Shown here in pieces: positions 1 to 8,898 of a stretch of DNA of 64,000 bases. The position numbers and the translations under genes are program-made. This DNA comes from Rubellimicrobium rubrum (GTDB lineage Bacteria > Pseudomonadota > Alphaproteobacteria > Rhodobacterales > Rhodobacteraceae). The stretch lies in NCBI RefSeq assembly GCF_006152115.1, contig NZ_VDFU01000012.1, positions 34,494 to 98,493 on the forward strand, read 5' to 3'. Every line of letters begins with the position of its first letter. Position 1 is the first letter of the stretch. The notes under the pieces were generated by a model. It saw nothing but the letters and a program-made list of their open reading frames with translations, did not search any database and was not told the DNA's origin.

Positions 1-1
1 G

Positions 2-901
2 ATGCAGGGGCTCGAGGAGGAGAACAACCGCATCTTTATTGACGCCTATGGCCTTCAGGACGAGCTCACCCCTGAGGTGCCGCTCGAGGAGATCACGCTC
101 ACCTGCAACCCGTCCTTCCGCTACGGAGCCAAGGTGGCGGAGGCGGAGCGCGAGGCGCGGCTCCTCGAGGACACTGTGCAGGAGTTCCTGCACTACGCCG
201 TGGGCTGCATGTTCGGTCGCTACAGCCTCGACGCGCCGGGCCTGATCCTCGCCAACCAAGGCGAGCGTCTCGAGGACTACTTGGCCCGCGTGCCGCAGCC
301 TTCGTTCATGCCGGACCGTGACAACGTCATCCCGGTGCTCGAGGGCGACTGGTTCGCCGACGACATCACCGAGCGTTTCCGCAAGTTCCTGCGCGTGACC
401 TTTGGCGAGGCGCGGTTCCAGGAGAACCTCGCCTTCATCGAGGCCGCGCTCGGCAAGGACGTCCGGCGCTGGTTCACCCGCGACCTCTTCGACTACCACG
501 TGCGCCGCTACAAGAAGCGCCCGATCTACTGGATGGTCTCAAGCCCTAAGGGCAGCTTCAACGCGCTCATCTACATGCACCGATACCGGCCCGAGACGGC
601 GTCGATCCTGCTCAACGACTACCTGCGCGAGCTCATCACCAAGCTCCAGGCCGAGCGCGGCCGGCTCGATAAACTCGCCGACGATCCTGGGGCCAGCCAG
701 TCGCAGCGGACCAAGGCACTCAAGGAGGTGGGCCTGCTTGCCAAGCAGATCGACGAACTCACCGCTTGGGAGCGCGACGTGGTCTTCCCGCTCGCGCAGG
801 CGCGGCTCGAGATCGACCTCGATGACGGGGTGAAAGCCAACTACCCAAAGTTCGGCGCTGCACTGAAGCCCATCAAGGGGCTGGAGGTCGTCGATGAGTG
901 A
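2..901 (+). CDS. pglX: BREX-1 adenine-specific DNA methyltransferase PglX, C-terminal part (cut by window edge)
   Basis: This is the last ~299 residues of a protein whose frame is open at the window edge, so the Met at base 2 is probably internal. PglX of type 1 BREX is normally about 1,200 residues and makes the N6-methyladenine marks that protect host DNA and specify the phage-restriction site. The N-terminal Rossmann fold and NPPY motif lie outside the window. What is visible is the conserved PglX tail: an aromatic and charged stretch around residues 155-180 (RRWFTRDLFDYHVRRY, then KKRPIYWMVSSPKG), followed by a helical segment at 200-260. The assignment rests on this tail and on pglZ and brxL following in the canonical BREX order. 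The stop codon overlaps pglZ by 8 bp, indicating one operon. Confidence 0.88.
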   Translation: MQGLEEENNRIFIDAYGLQDELTPEVPLEEITLTCNPSFRYGAKVAEAEREARLLEDTVQEFLHYAVGCMFGRYSLDAPGLILANQGERLEDYLARVPQPSFMPDRDNVIPVLEGDWFADDITERFRKFLRVTFGEARFQENLAFIEAALGKDVRRWFTRDLFDYHVRRYKKRPIYWMVSSPKGSFNALIYMHRYRPETASILLNDYLRELITKLQAERGRLDKLADDPGASQSQRTKALKEVGLLAKQIDELTAWERDVVFPLAQARLEIDLDDGVKANYPKFGAALKPIKGLEVVDE

Positions 902-3395
902 CCGCATTGCCGCCTCGCTGGGGCGGCTCTTTGAGGCGAACCGTATCGTCGTCTGGACTGACCCCGCGCGCGAGATGCGCGACACCTTCGACGCGCTGGA
1001 CCTCACGGGCGTGACGAAGCTCCGCATCGCGAACAACGAGTTCGGCCTCAAGCGGCGCATCCTGCGGGAGGCGCCTAGCACGCGCTTCCTCCTCTACCGC
1101 GAAGGCCCGCAGCCCCCTATGGCCGAGAACTGGCTTCTGGACATCGAGCTCGCCTCTGCCGCCTTCCGCGCCGACCAGGCGGCGATCTGGCTCGCCGAGC
1201 TCGGGCTTGAGCCCGCCTTCGCGCCGGTGGTGACCGACCACGCCGAGTTCTTCGGCGCCCGGAGCCGGGTGGATGCGCTCAATCGCATCCGTCAGCCCAC
1301 TGACTCGCCCGGCCAGATGCGGATGCGCATGCTGGCCGTCTGCGTCGGCACTCAAGGCGCGCTCGACACCGTCCTCGAGACGCTCCTGTCCGATCTGGCC
1401 ACGGGCCGGGATGACGGCCTGCGCCTGATTGACCGCTGCGGCTTGACCGCATTCCTGTGGAAGCAGGTCGGTGCGCAGTACGGCTACCGGACCGACACGC
1501 CCGACCTCGAGGACTTCGCGATCAGCCTCTTCAAGTCCAGCTACGCCCGGGGCTTAGGCGAGGACGCGGCCCTCAACGCCGAGGCGCTCCTGCTCCTGCG
1601 TCGTTGGAAGAACGACCGCACCGGGGCGGAGGGCTTTGCCAAGCTGTCAGAGCGCTATGCCGAAGCGCTTGGGATCGCGGCAGATGTTGCACGTCGGGAC
1701 TTCCGCGACCTCATGGAGCTCGACTTCTTTGAGGCCATCGACCGCGAGATCATTCGCAAGCTCGTCAAGGGGATGAGCGCCAAGACCCTGAGCCCGGCTG
1801 AGGTGGTGCGCTGGACACGCGAGCGGCGGCAGAGCCACTGGTTCGACCGCTACGCCGACCTCTACCAGGCGCTGACCCATGCCGCCGAGCTGCAACGCTC
1901 GCTGGCTGAGGCCACACTCGGCATGACGAGCCTCGCCGAGGGCTTCCGGCGGTACTCCTCGTCGTGGTTCCGCATCGATCAGCACTACCGCAAGTTCATC
2001 CACCATATGCAGAAGAGCGCCCAGCCTTCCCTGCTGGGGGAGCTCTTCACGCAAGTGGAGAACCTCTACGTCAACACCTACCTCCTGCCCCTCAACGACG
2101 CGTGGCAGGACCAAGTGAACCGGGCCGGCACATGGGCCATCCCGGGCGTCGACCGGCAGATGGACTTCTACCGCGACCAGGCGGCCGCCTACCGCCGCAA
2201 GGACCAGAAGGTCTGCGTGATCATCTCGGACGCCTTGCGCTTTGAGGTTGCCGACGAGTGCCTGTCGCGGATCCGGGCGCTCGACCGTTTTGAGGCGGAG
2301 CTGAAGCCCATGCTGGGCGTGCTGCCCAGCTATACCCAGCTCGGTATGGCGGCGCTCCTGCCCCACCAGGCGCTGCGCATCGCGGAAGATGATAGCGCCG
2401 TGGTCGTCGACGGAGATCAGAGCACCCAAGGCCGGGATAATCGTGAGAAGCTGCTGGCCACTGGTCGATCGGGCGACCGGGTCGTGACCTTTAAGGCCGA
2501 AGAGCTGATGGCTCTGCGCAGCGACGAAGCAAAAGAAGTCTTCCGCACACATGACGTCATCTACGTCTACCACAACCTGATCGACGTCATCGGCGATAAG
2601 CTCGCCACCGAAGAAGGCCTCCCCAAGGCCGTTGAGGACACGCTTGAGACGTTGGTGCAGCTGGTCAGGAAGCTGACCTCGGCCAATGCCTCCAACATCC
2701 TCATCACGGCAGACCACGGCTTCCTCTACCAACACCGCGAACTGCCCGAGAGCGACTTCTCCATTGCCGAGGTACAGAGCGGCACGGTGCTGGTCCGCAA
2801 CCGTCGGTTCGTCGTGGGTCGGGATCTCGCCGAGACAGCCGGCATGCGGAAGTTCACGTCAGCGCAGCTCGACCTCGCAGGCGACCTCGATGTCCTCATC
2901 CCGAACTCGATCAACCGCCTTCGCGTCAGGGGAGCGGGAAGCCGCTACGTCCATGGCGGCGCCACTCTTCAGGAGGTCGTCGTTCCGGTCCTGCGGGTAG
3001 GCAAGGGACGCGAAAGCGACTTGCGCAAGGTCGAGGTGCAGATCATCGCCTCAGGTAGCAAGTTGATCACCTCGGGCCAGATCGCGGTCACCTTCTATCA
3101 GTCCGAGCCCGTCTCCGACAAAGTGCAGCCGCGCGAGCTGCGCGCCGGGATCTACTCGGCTACAGGCGAGCTCATCTCCGACATCCACGAGCTGACCTTC
3201 GACGTCGCCTCCGAGAACCCGCGGGAGCGGGAGCTGAGCCGTAAGTTCCTGCTGTCGCGCGAGGCCGAACGCTTCAACAACCAGGGCGTTCACCTGCGCC
3301 TGGAGGAGCAGGTGGGCAAGTCCAGCCACTACCAGGAGAATGCCAAGCAGCTCTTCCAGCTGCGCCGCGGCATCGCCACCGACTTCGACTTCTGA
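894..3395 (+). CDS. pglZ: BREX-1 system phosphatase-like protein PglZ, type A
   Basis: The 833-residue product has the length expected of PglZ-A. It carries alkaline-phosphatase-superfamily metal-site motifs: VCVIISDALRFE near residue 440 (nucleophile and metal-binding region) and NILITADHGFLYQ near residue 601. PglZ is one of the two universal BREX components; its substrate is not firmly established, and it is thought to act with PglX and BrxC/PglY in methylation and restriction. The gene starts inside the end of pglX (8-bp overlap) and ends 11 bp before brxL, so the three are surely cotranscribed. No frameshift or internal stop is seen, so the product looks intact. Confidence 0.93.
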   Translation: MSDRIAASLGRLFEANRIVVWTDPAREMRDTFDALDLTGVTKLRIANNEFGLKRRILREAPSTRFLLYREGPQPPMAENWLLDIELASAAFRADQAAIWLAELGLEPAFAPVVTDHAEFFGARSRVDALNRIRQPTDSPGQMRMRMLAVCVGTQGALDTVLETLLSDLATGRDDGLRLIDRCGLTAFLWKQVGAQYGYRTDTPDLEDFAISLFKSSYARGLGEDAALNAEALLLLRRWKNDRTGAEGFAKLSERYAEALGIAADVARRDFRDLMELDFFEAIDREIIRKLVKGMSAKTLSPAEVVRWTRERRQSHWFDRYADLYQALTHAAELQRSLAEATLGMTSLAEGFRRYSSSWFRIDQHYRKFIHHMQKSAQPSLLGELFTQVENLYVNTYLLPLNDAWQDQVNRAGTWAIPGVDRQMDFYRDQAAAYRRKDQKVCVIISDALRFEVADECLSRIRALDRFEAELKPMLGVLPSYTQLGMAALLPHQALRIAEDDSAVVVDGDQSTQGRDNREKLLATGRSGDRVVTFKAEELMALRSDEAKEVFRTHDVIYVYHNLIDVIGDKLATEEGLPKAVEDTLETLVQLVRKLTSANASNILITADHGFLYQHRELPESDFSIAEVQSGTVLVRNRRFVVGRDLAETAGMRKFTSAQLDLAGDLDVLIPNSINRLRVRGAGSRYVHGGATLQEVVVPVLRVGKGRESDLRKVEVQIIASGSKLITSGQIAVTFYQSEPVSDKVQPRELRAGIYSATGELISDIHELTFDVASENPRERELSRKFLLSREAERFNNQGVHLRLEEQVGKSSHYQENAKQLFQLRRGIATDFDF

Positions 3396-3406
3396 AGGAC
3401 AGGCCC

Positions 3407-5497
3407 ATGACGGACCTCAACGCCAAGATCAACGCACACTTTGCCGGCTATGTTGTCCGCAAGGACCTGGTGAAGACGGTGAAGGGCAACGCGATCGTCC
3501 CCACCTATGTGCTCGAGTATCTGCTGGGCCAGTACTGCGCGACCGATGATGAGGCCTCGATCGGCACCGGGATCGAGACGGTGAAGGAGATCCTGCGCAA
3601 GCACTACGTGCATCGCAACGAGTCGATGCTCATCCAGTCCACCATCCGAGAGAAGGGTCGCCACAAGGTCATCGACCGGATCAGCGTGGCCCTCAACGAC
3701 AAGACCGACGCCTACGAGGCCACCTTCGAGAACCTCGGGATCAAGCGTGTGGCCGTCGACAGCGGCACGGTGAACGCCAACCCCAAGCTCCTCGTGAGTG
3801 GCGTCTGGTGCATCGCCGACGTGCAGTACGAGTTCACGGAGGACAGCCGCGTCTCGCCCTGGAACCTCGAGACGCTGAAGCCCATCCAGATCGCGCGCGT
3901 GGACCTGGACAGCTACATCGAGGCCCGGCGGGAGTTCACGACCGAGGAGTGGATCGATCTGCTGATGCAGAGCATCGGCTGGGACCCCGCGGCCTTCGGG
4001 CGGCGCAGCAAGCTTCTCCAGCTCATGCGCCTCATCCCCTTCGTTGAGCGCAACTACAACATTATCGAACTGGGGCCGAAGGGCACCGGCAAGTCGCACG
4101 TCTACTCCGAGTTCTCCCCGCACGGTCAGCTCATCTCGGGGGGCGAGGTCTCCATCCCCAAGCTCTTCGTCAACAATTCGAACGGGCGCATTGGCTTGGT
4201 GGGCTTCTGGGATGTGGTGGCCTTTGACGAGTTCGCTGGGCGCGAGAAGCAGGCCAACAAGGCCCTCGTCGACATCATGAAGAACTACATGGCCAACAAG
4301 ACCTTCTCACGAGGGATCTCGACCATGGGCGCGGAGGCGAGCTTCGCGTTTGTGGGCAACACCGCCCACAACGTGCCTTACATGCTCAAGAACAGCGACC
4401 TCTTCGAGGAGCTGCCGACCCAGTTCTACGACTCGGCCTTCATCGACCGCCTGCACGCCTACCTCCCCGGCTGGGAGGTGGACGTCATCCGGGGCGAGAT
4501 GTTCACCAAGGGCTTCGGCTTCATCGTGGACTATCTGGCCGAGATCCTGCGGCACCTGCGGACGGACGACTACTCCAACCGTCACCATGGGCTCTTCACA
4601 CTCAGCGCCAAGATCTCCACCCGGGACCGCGACGCGATCAACAAGACCATGTCCGGCATGCTCAAGATCATCTTCCCGGACGGGGGCGAGACGGAAGCCG
4701 AGCTCGAGGAGCTGCTGCGGCTCGCGATGGAAAGCCGCAAGCGAGTCAAGGACCAGCTTCTGCGCCTGGACGCGACCTATCCGGAGGTAGACTTCCACTT
4801 CACCAGTCGAGACGGCCGTAAGGTGTCGGTGACGACGCTCGAGGAAGACGAGTACCCGCAGTTCTATCGCACCCGGGCCGCGAATGATGCGGGGCAACCC
4901 CATCCGACTGCCAGCGCCAACTCAGCGCGGCTGTCAGAACCTGCCTCACCCGCTGCGCCCAACCCGAGCCCGTCCGAGCAGCAGGGACGGCCAGATAGCT
5001 CCGGGCCCAAGACGGGTCACCTGGTGTTTGGCGAGAACCGGAAGGGCATCAGCTTCCAGAAACTCTTTGGGCCATACCTGAATGGCGCCAAGCGGATCGT
5101 AGTCACCGATCCCTATATCCGGCTGTACTATCAGGTTCGTAACATGATGGAACTCGTAGAGCTGATCATCCGCACGAAAGCACCGGAGGACCAGGTCACG
5201 GTTGAGCTTATCACCTGCCCGGACGAAGGCGCCATCGGCAAGCAGCGGGAAAACCTCGACGCTATTGCCTTAGCCTGCGACGGCACAGGCGTGACCTTCA
5301 GCTGGGCTTACGACGGCACCGGCCGAGCCCATGCCCGCCATATCATCACAGACACCGGCTGGAAGATCTCCCTCGACCGCGGGCTCGACATCTTCCAATC
5401 GTATCCGATGAACGACGCCTTCAACCTTGCGAACCGCCTGCAGGAGCATCGCGCGGTCAAGCAGTTCGAGATCACGTATCTGCGGCAGGACGCCTAA
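3407..5497 (+). CDS. brxL: BREX Lon-like AAA+ protein BrxL with a C-terminal MIT_C/PLD-like domain
   Basis: The 696-residue product has an N-terminal BrxL region (1-200), then an AAA+ core with Walker A GPKGTGKS at 223-230, Walker B VVAFDEF at about 270-276, a sensor-1-like FVGNTAHN near 315-322 and an arginine-rich FIDRLH near 345. BrxL is the BREX AAA+ component needed for phage restriction in several systems. After a Pro/Ser/Ala-rich linker (about 490-537) the protein ends in a domain with LFGPYL, VTDPYIRL and YQVRNMME (550-582), which resembles the phospholipase-D-like C-terminal domain of MITD1-type proteins, not a Lon protease Ser-Lys domain. The start codon has an AAGGA-type ribosome site. 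The next gene-like frame begins 27 bp after the stop. Confidence 0.9.
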   Translation: MTDLNAKINAHFAGYVVRKDLVKTVKGNAIVPTYVLEYLLGQYCATDDEASIGTGIETVKEILRKHYVHRNESMLIQSTIREKGRHKVIDRISVALNDKTDAYEATFENLGIKRVAVDSGTVNANPKLLVSGVWCIADVQYEFTEDSRVSPWNLETLKPIQIARVDLDSYIEARREFTTEEWIDLLMQSIGWDPAAFGRRSKLLQLMRLIPFVERNYNIIELGPKGTGKSHVYSEFSPHGQLISGGEVSIPKLFVNNSNGRIGLVGFWDVVAFDEFAGREKQANKALVDIMKNYMANKTFSRGISTMGAEASFAFVGNTAHNVPYMLKNSDLFEELPTQFYDSAFIDRLHAYLPGWEVDVIRGEMFTKGFGFIVDYLAEILRHLRTDDYSNRHHGLFTLSAKISTRDRDAINKTMSGMLKIIFPDGGETEAELEELLRLAMESRKRVKDQLLRLDATYPEVDFHFTSRDGRKVSVTTLEEDEYPQFYRTRAANDAGQPHPTASANSARLSEPASPAAPNPSPSEQQGRPDSSGPKTGHLVFGENRKGISFQKLFGPYLNGAKRIVVTDPYIRLYYQVRNMMELVELIIRTKAPEDQVTVELITCPDEGAIGKQRENLDAIALACDGTGVTFSWAYDGTGRAHARHIITDTGWKISLDRGLDIFQSYPMNDAFNLANRLQEHRAVKQFEITYLRQDA

Positions 5498-5524
5498 TGT
5501 GGTCTAGATCCTGCAAGACGGACC

Positions 5525-5854
5525 ATGAACGACAAGGCACCTGCAGGGTCCGTACCGGAGCCCAACTGCTCTTTTTTTCTTCCAGTGGCTAACGAGCTTC
5601 AGCGATGGGTCGGCATGATTACCATCTGGACGGAGAACGCTTGGCAGTCCTAGGAGGAGTTCTCGTGCTATAGTGGAAAGCTGGAATCGGAGTTGGCGAA
5701 ACGGCTGCGTAGGCTGCAGGGCTGTGTCATTACCCGGAGCACGAACGGGTCAGCGACAACCCTGAGCTTTGCGGGCGTCGAGGTGAGAGGCCTGTTGAGC
5801 GAGGCCACTATCATCCTATCCTGTCCAACCTGTGAATGTATCGATACAGCTTAA
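5525..5854 (+). pseudogene. Small 109-codon frame after brxL interrupted by one amber codon
   Basis: An ATG at 5525 opens a frame (MNDKAPAGS...) that runs 42 codons to a TAG at 5651-5653. It then continues in the same frame for another 66 sense codons to a TAA at 5852-5854. The downstream half has coding-like composition (e.g. KLESELAKRLRRL, a CPTC motif near the end). The frame lies 27 bp behind brxL on the same strand, so it could be a last small BREX-operon gene broken by a nonsense mutation, a sequencing error, or chance openness in GC-rich DNA. AGGAGG immediately follows the TAG, but no in-frame ATG or GTG lies at a proper distance from it. No family was recognised. Confidence 0.4.
5546..5578 (+). 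terminator. Possible rho-independent terminator after brxL
   Basis: A short stem GGGTCC/GGA(G)CCC (5546-5551 with 5557-5563, one bulged base) can be extended by GCA/TGC and is followed by TC and then seven T residues at 5572-5578. It would end the BREX transcript about 50 bp after brxL. It overlaps the small broken frame at 5525-5854, so only one of the two readings may be functional. Confidence 0.35.
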
Positions 5855-5911
5855 GAGAGGCCTCCGTGGGAGAGGTTACCACAGGTGTCGCGCGAGGTAC
5901 AAACATTTGGC

Positions 5912-7519
5912 TCAGCGTGCGCCCGTGGCTGAGGGAGCTATGCTCAGGCCGGCAGCCGCATCCTCCGCAACTTCACGCAGAAGCTGGCGATCATCCAGTC
6001 CGATGCTGAACACCACACGTCGCGACCGCGCTGGATCTTCCGCGCCGTCTTGTAGGACCGGATGGGCGCTCGAATATCCGACGGCTGCCAGGTGGGTGTG
6101 GGCCCATTCACGGATCCCATTATCGCGCACGATCCGCAGGCAAGTATCGAGAACCGCCTGCGACCTCGCCTGCGAGAGAGCCAAGTTCTTTAGATAGGCC
6201 TCGTCGGGCGAGGTCTCGTTCCGCCACTCTCGAGAGGCATGGCCCTCGATCTGAGCGAACGCCACCGGCGCATTTGCCCTCATAAGAACGTCCAGCCAAG
6301 GCTCACAGGCGCTGCCCAGGAACTCCCGCATGCGTGGCGTGATCTGCGCGCTGCCTTGTTCGAACAAAACGGAGTCGGGAAGCACAATCGACCCATCAGC
6401 CTCGATGGTACCGCCGATGTTTGATACGGTCGTGCCTAGCTCCTCGCGCAGATCGCCTACAAGAGACCGCGCCCGCTCCTCGGCGTCCGCGATGCGTTGG
6501 CCGATGCCGGCCAGCCGCCGCTCAAGGACTTCCTCGCCAGAGGTTTGCCGCACCTCCTCTAGGAGCCGTTCGACTCCTTGTACGCCCTCGTTTGTGAGAA
6601 GACGCGCAAGATCTGCCTGAGCCTCGTCGGGGATACTGGCAGCAGCGTCGAGGAGTTGGCGTTCGCTCTCCGCCTCAAGCAGGCGCCAGTTGTCCCGCGT
6701 TGCCGGGGTGGTCTCAGGCTCACGAAAATCAGCGCCTTCCGCTACGAGTTGCTCCACGGCCGTGATTTGGTCCAGATCAGCGAGCCTGACAGCCGCACCG
6801 ATTTCCTCGTCGGACAATTTGTCCAGGGCTGTGGCCTGGGCACGTTCTGTAAGGCGGATTACTCGCTCGAGTAGATTAGGATCCTGAATCTCCACTAGAT
6901 CGGCAAGGTCGCGTTGGAGATCTTCAGGCAGCTGGTCCGACGATTTCAGGATGCGTTGGAGCTCATCCTGATCAATCAGCCGCCACATCTCCGCGGCCTC
7001 CGGCGCCTGGAGATCGGCGCCCGACGAAACCAAGGCGTCTGCCCCTTGCACCTGACCTGCGGCTATTAGGCGTTGGGCGGCCGCAAGATCCTGGGGCGGA
7101 GGTGTGCTGGCAAGAAGGCTTTGGATCTGCTCCTGTGCCTTGGAAGGAAGATTAAGAAGCTGATCCACCGTGGCGCGCAGGCCCTCGTCCTCGATGAGCC
7201 GCCAAGCTTCCTGGGTCTCGGGAAGCGTCTCCGGCGACCGGAAGTCGGATCCGCCCGCCACAAGCGCATCGATGAATGGAAGCTGTCCGCTCTCCTGCAG
7301 TCGCGCCGCGGCCGCAAGCTCCTCGGGCGTCATCGCCTCAACCGGTCGGTACACCTCGCGCTGCTCGTCGCCCTGCACTTTCCAGAGCGACAGAAGGAGC
7401 AGGAGTGCGAAGGTGACCAGAATGATTGCCTCAGCCATGGTCATGCCCATGACGGCGCCACGGCGATATTGGCTCGTGACCATCTGAGGTGTTTCGACCC
7501 GGGACGCTGGAGACGACAT
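5912..7519 (-). CDS. ZorB-like membrane-anchored OmpA-family protein with three internal repeats
   Basis: This is the last gene of a four-gene minus-strand operon; 535 residues. A single N-terminal membrane segment (about 30-47) puts the rest in the periplasm, the layout of MotB/ZorB stator partners. Three tandem ~70-residue repeats follow (about 68-138, 145-212, 240-310). Their shared pattern is AAA-x-RL, then LV-x-x-G-x-D, P-E, W-RL-I/L, and a closing helix. After a coiled coil (about 315-365) comes an OmpA/MotB peptidoglycan-binding-like domain (about 378-520) with a VLFEQGSAQ strand, EGHAS where GHTD is usual, an LALSQARSQAV helix and a terminal RSRRVVFSI strand. The ATG overlaps the previous stop by one base. 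ZorB-like is a family-level inference; the repeat block is not part of canonical ZorB as I know it. Confidence 0.72.
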   Translation of the reverse strand: MSSPASRVETPQMVTSQYRRGAVMGMTMAEAIILVTFALLLLLSLWKVQGDEQREVYRPVEAMTPEELAAAARLQESGQLPFIDALVAGGSDFRSPETLPETQEAWRLIEDEGLRATVDQLLNLPSKAQEQIQSLLASTPPPQDLAAAQRLIAAGQVQGADALVSSGADLQAPEAAEMWRLIDQDELQRILKSSDQLPEDLQRDLADLVEIQDPNLLERVIRLTERAQATALDKLSDEEIGAAVRLADLDQITAVEQLVAEGADFREPETTPATRDNWRLLEAESERQLLDAAASIPDEAQADLARLLTNEGVQGVERLLEEVRQTSGEEVLERRLAGIGQRIADAEERARSLVGDLREELGTTVSNIGGTIEADGSIVLPDSVLFEQGSAQITPRMREFLGSACEPWLDVLMRANAPVAFAQIEGHASREWRNETSPDEAYLKNLALSQARSQAVLDTCLRIVRDNGIREWAHTHLAAVGYSSAHPVLQDGAEDPARSRRVVFSIGLDDRQLLREVAEDAAAGLSIAPSATGAR

Positions 7520-8898
7520 CAGCTAGCCCTCCGCTCACGTAGCAGCCATGACCACCGCGACGAACGACCTCTCTGCGCCGGTAGATCAGACGGGACGTCG
7601 GTGAAGATGGCAGGGCTCGGGACTGGCTCTGGAAGGGGTGTTTCTTCCAGCGCGGTGATGCGCCGGGCGGTCGCCTCCTCGACCCGCACCGCCGCGCCGT
7701 ACAGGGCGTCGACGGCCATGCCGATCGCGGCCTCCATGGCTTGGGATTGCTCGACCAAGGCTTGGGAGGCGCCCCGCGCCACTGACTGCTGTGCGGCCAA
7801 GGCTTGGCTCATCTCCTCCGCCTGCCGCGACATGGCGTCCGACTGCCCCACCATCGCCTCAGTGCGCTGAATGAGCGCACGGCGATGATCCTCGTTAGCG
7901 TCGGACAACGCAGCGGTTTCTCGGAGCATGAGATCGATCGATTCTTGGAAGGCCCTGCGCTGCGCGGCTGCAAGATTGCCTAGGTCCCGGGTCTCGCTGG
8001 CGATGGCGCCTGCGGCCTGATCCGACAGAGTGCGTTGGCTGTCGATCGATGCGGCCCAGCGTCCGAGGGCAGCTTCGACGGCGCTTTGGGCAGCGTCGAG
8101 GCGGGCCAAGCTGCCTTCCTGGGCCTGGGCTAGCTGCCCCATGGCGTCGGAGACTTGGCCCGCTGCCTCCTGGATACGGTCGCTCGCTTGCTGAGCCTCG
8201 GCCGAGATCCGGCTCACGATCTCATCGGTCAGGCGAGCCGCCAGGGCCTGCATCGTGGACTCGAAGGCTTGCGCCTGCTTGATGAGGAGCTCTCCCACTT
8301 GGCTTGCATGGCGGTCCGTGATCTCGTCGAGCTTGGCGTTGCGCTCGGCTACATGCTGGACCGTTTCGATCGAAATGTCCTTGATGCGGCGGCTCGCTTG
8401 GGTCACCGCCAAGTGGAACTCGCGCGCGCCTTGCGACAGGTCACGACGCGCCTCCATGTCGCGAGCCACGATGTCAGGGCGCAACTGCATGAGAAGGACG
8501 CGAAGGAAGACCCCGGTAATGGTGGAGGTGAGCGCGACCCCGAACCCGCTGATTACCGCCGGAATGAGGTCCGTGGCCCGGGCACTGGCACCACCCGAGG
8601 CACTCAAATCCCGGATCAAATACAAGGTAACGCCCAAGCTCGTTAGGGTGAACAGGAAGCCCAAATAATAACAGTTGTCGCCGACAATATCTGGCTCTAG
8701 CGCCGTCGAGCGCAGCCCCACGCAGGCCAGCACATAGGTGAGCAGCACCAGCACCGGGAAGAAGGCGATGAGCAGTACGGGCGCGTCTGTAAGCTTGAAG
8801 AAGACCGTGCCAGCCGTGCCCGCGGCGAAGGCGAGGCCCAGTGCCACGCGGTCGAGAAACTCGCGCGGACGCACACCGTGCAATTGAACAAACGCCAT
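7519..8898 (-). CDS. ZorA-like MotA/TolQ/ExbB-family channel subunit with long coiled-coil tail
   Basis: About 459 residues. Four hydrophobic segments lie in the first 140 residues (roughly 18-38, 42-63, 76-95, 112-138). The third and fourth carry a small-residue and Thr/Ser-rich pattern (LGFLFTLTSLG and GVALTSTITGVFLR), as in proton-channel helices of MotA/ExbB/ZorA. From about residue 140 to 420 the protein is polar, Ala/Gln/Glu-rich and heptad-like, predicting a very long cytoplasmic coiled coil, the hallmark that separates ZorA from MotA. The ATG at 8898 overlaps the preceding stop as TGATG; a GTG at 8901 is an alternative. With the OmpA-type gene downstream it forms a stator pair, presumably driven by ion flow. 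The exact family needs a profile search. Confidence 0.7.
   Translation of the reverse strand: MAFVQLHGVRPREFLDRVALGLAFAAGTAGTVFFKLTDAPVLLIAFFPVLVLLTYVLACVGLRSTALEPDIVGDNCYYLGFLFTLTSLGVTLYLIRDLSASGGASARATDLIPAVISGFGVALTSTITGVFLRVLLMQLRPDIVARDMEARRDLSQGAREFHLAVTQASRRIKDISIETVQHVAERNAKLDEITDRHASQVGELLIKQAQAFESTMQALAARLTDEIVSRISAEAQQASDRIQEAAGQVSDAMGQLAQAQEGSLARLDAAQSAVEAALGRWAASIDSQRTLSDQAAGAIASETRDLGNLAAAQRRAFQESIDLMLRETAALSDANEDHRRALIQRTEAMVGQSDAMSRQAEEMSQALAAQQSVARGASQALVEQSQAMEAAIGMAVDALYGAAVRVEEATARRITALEETPLPEPVPSPAIFTDVPSDLPAQRGRSSRWSWLLRERRAS

Noticed and set aside
1647..2735. 362-codon minus-strand frame inside pglZ
   Set aside because: It is antisense to conserved PglZ motifs and is Val/Leu/Gly-rich with no domain, typical of a GC shadow.
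5546..5578. Treating the T-run after brxL as proof that no gene follows
   Set aside because: The stem is imperfect and the same bases lie in an open coding-like frame, so the terminator is kept only as a low-confidence call.
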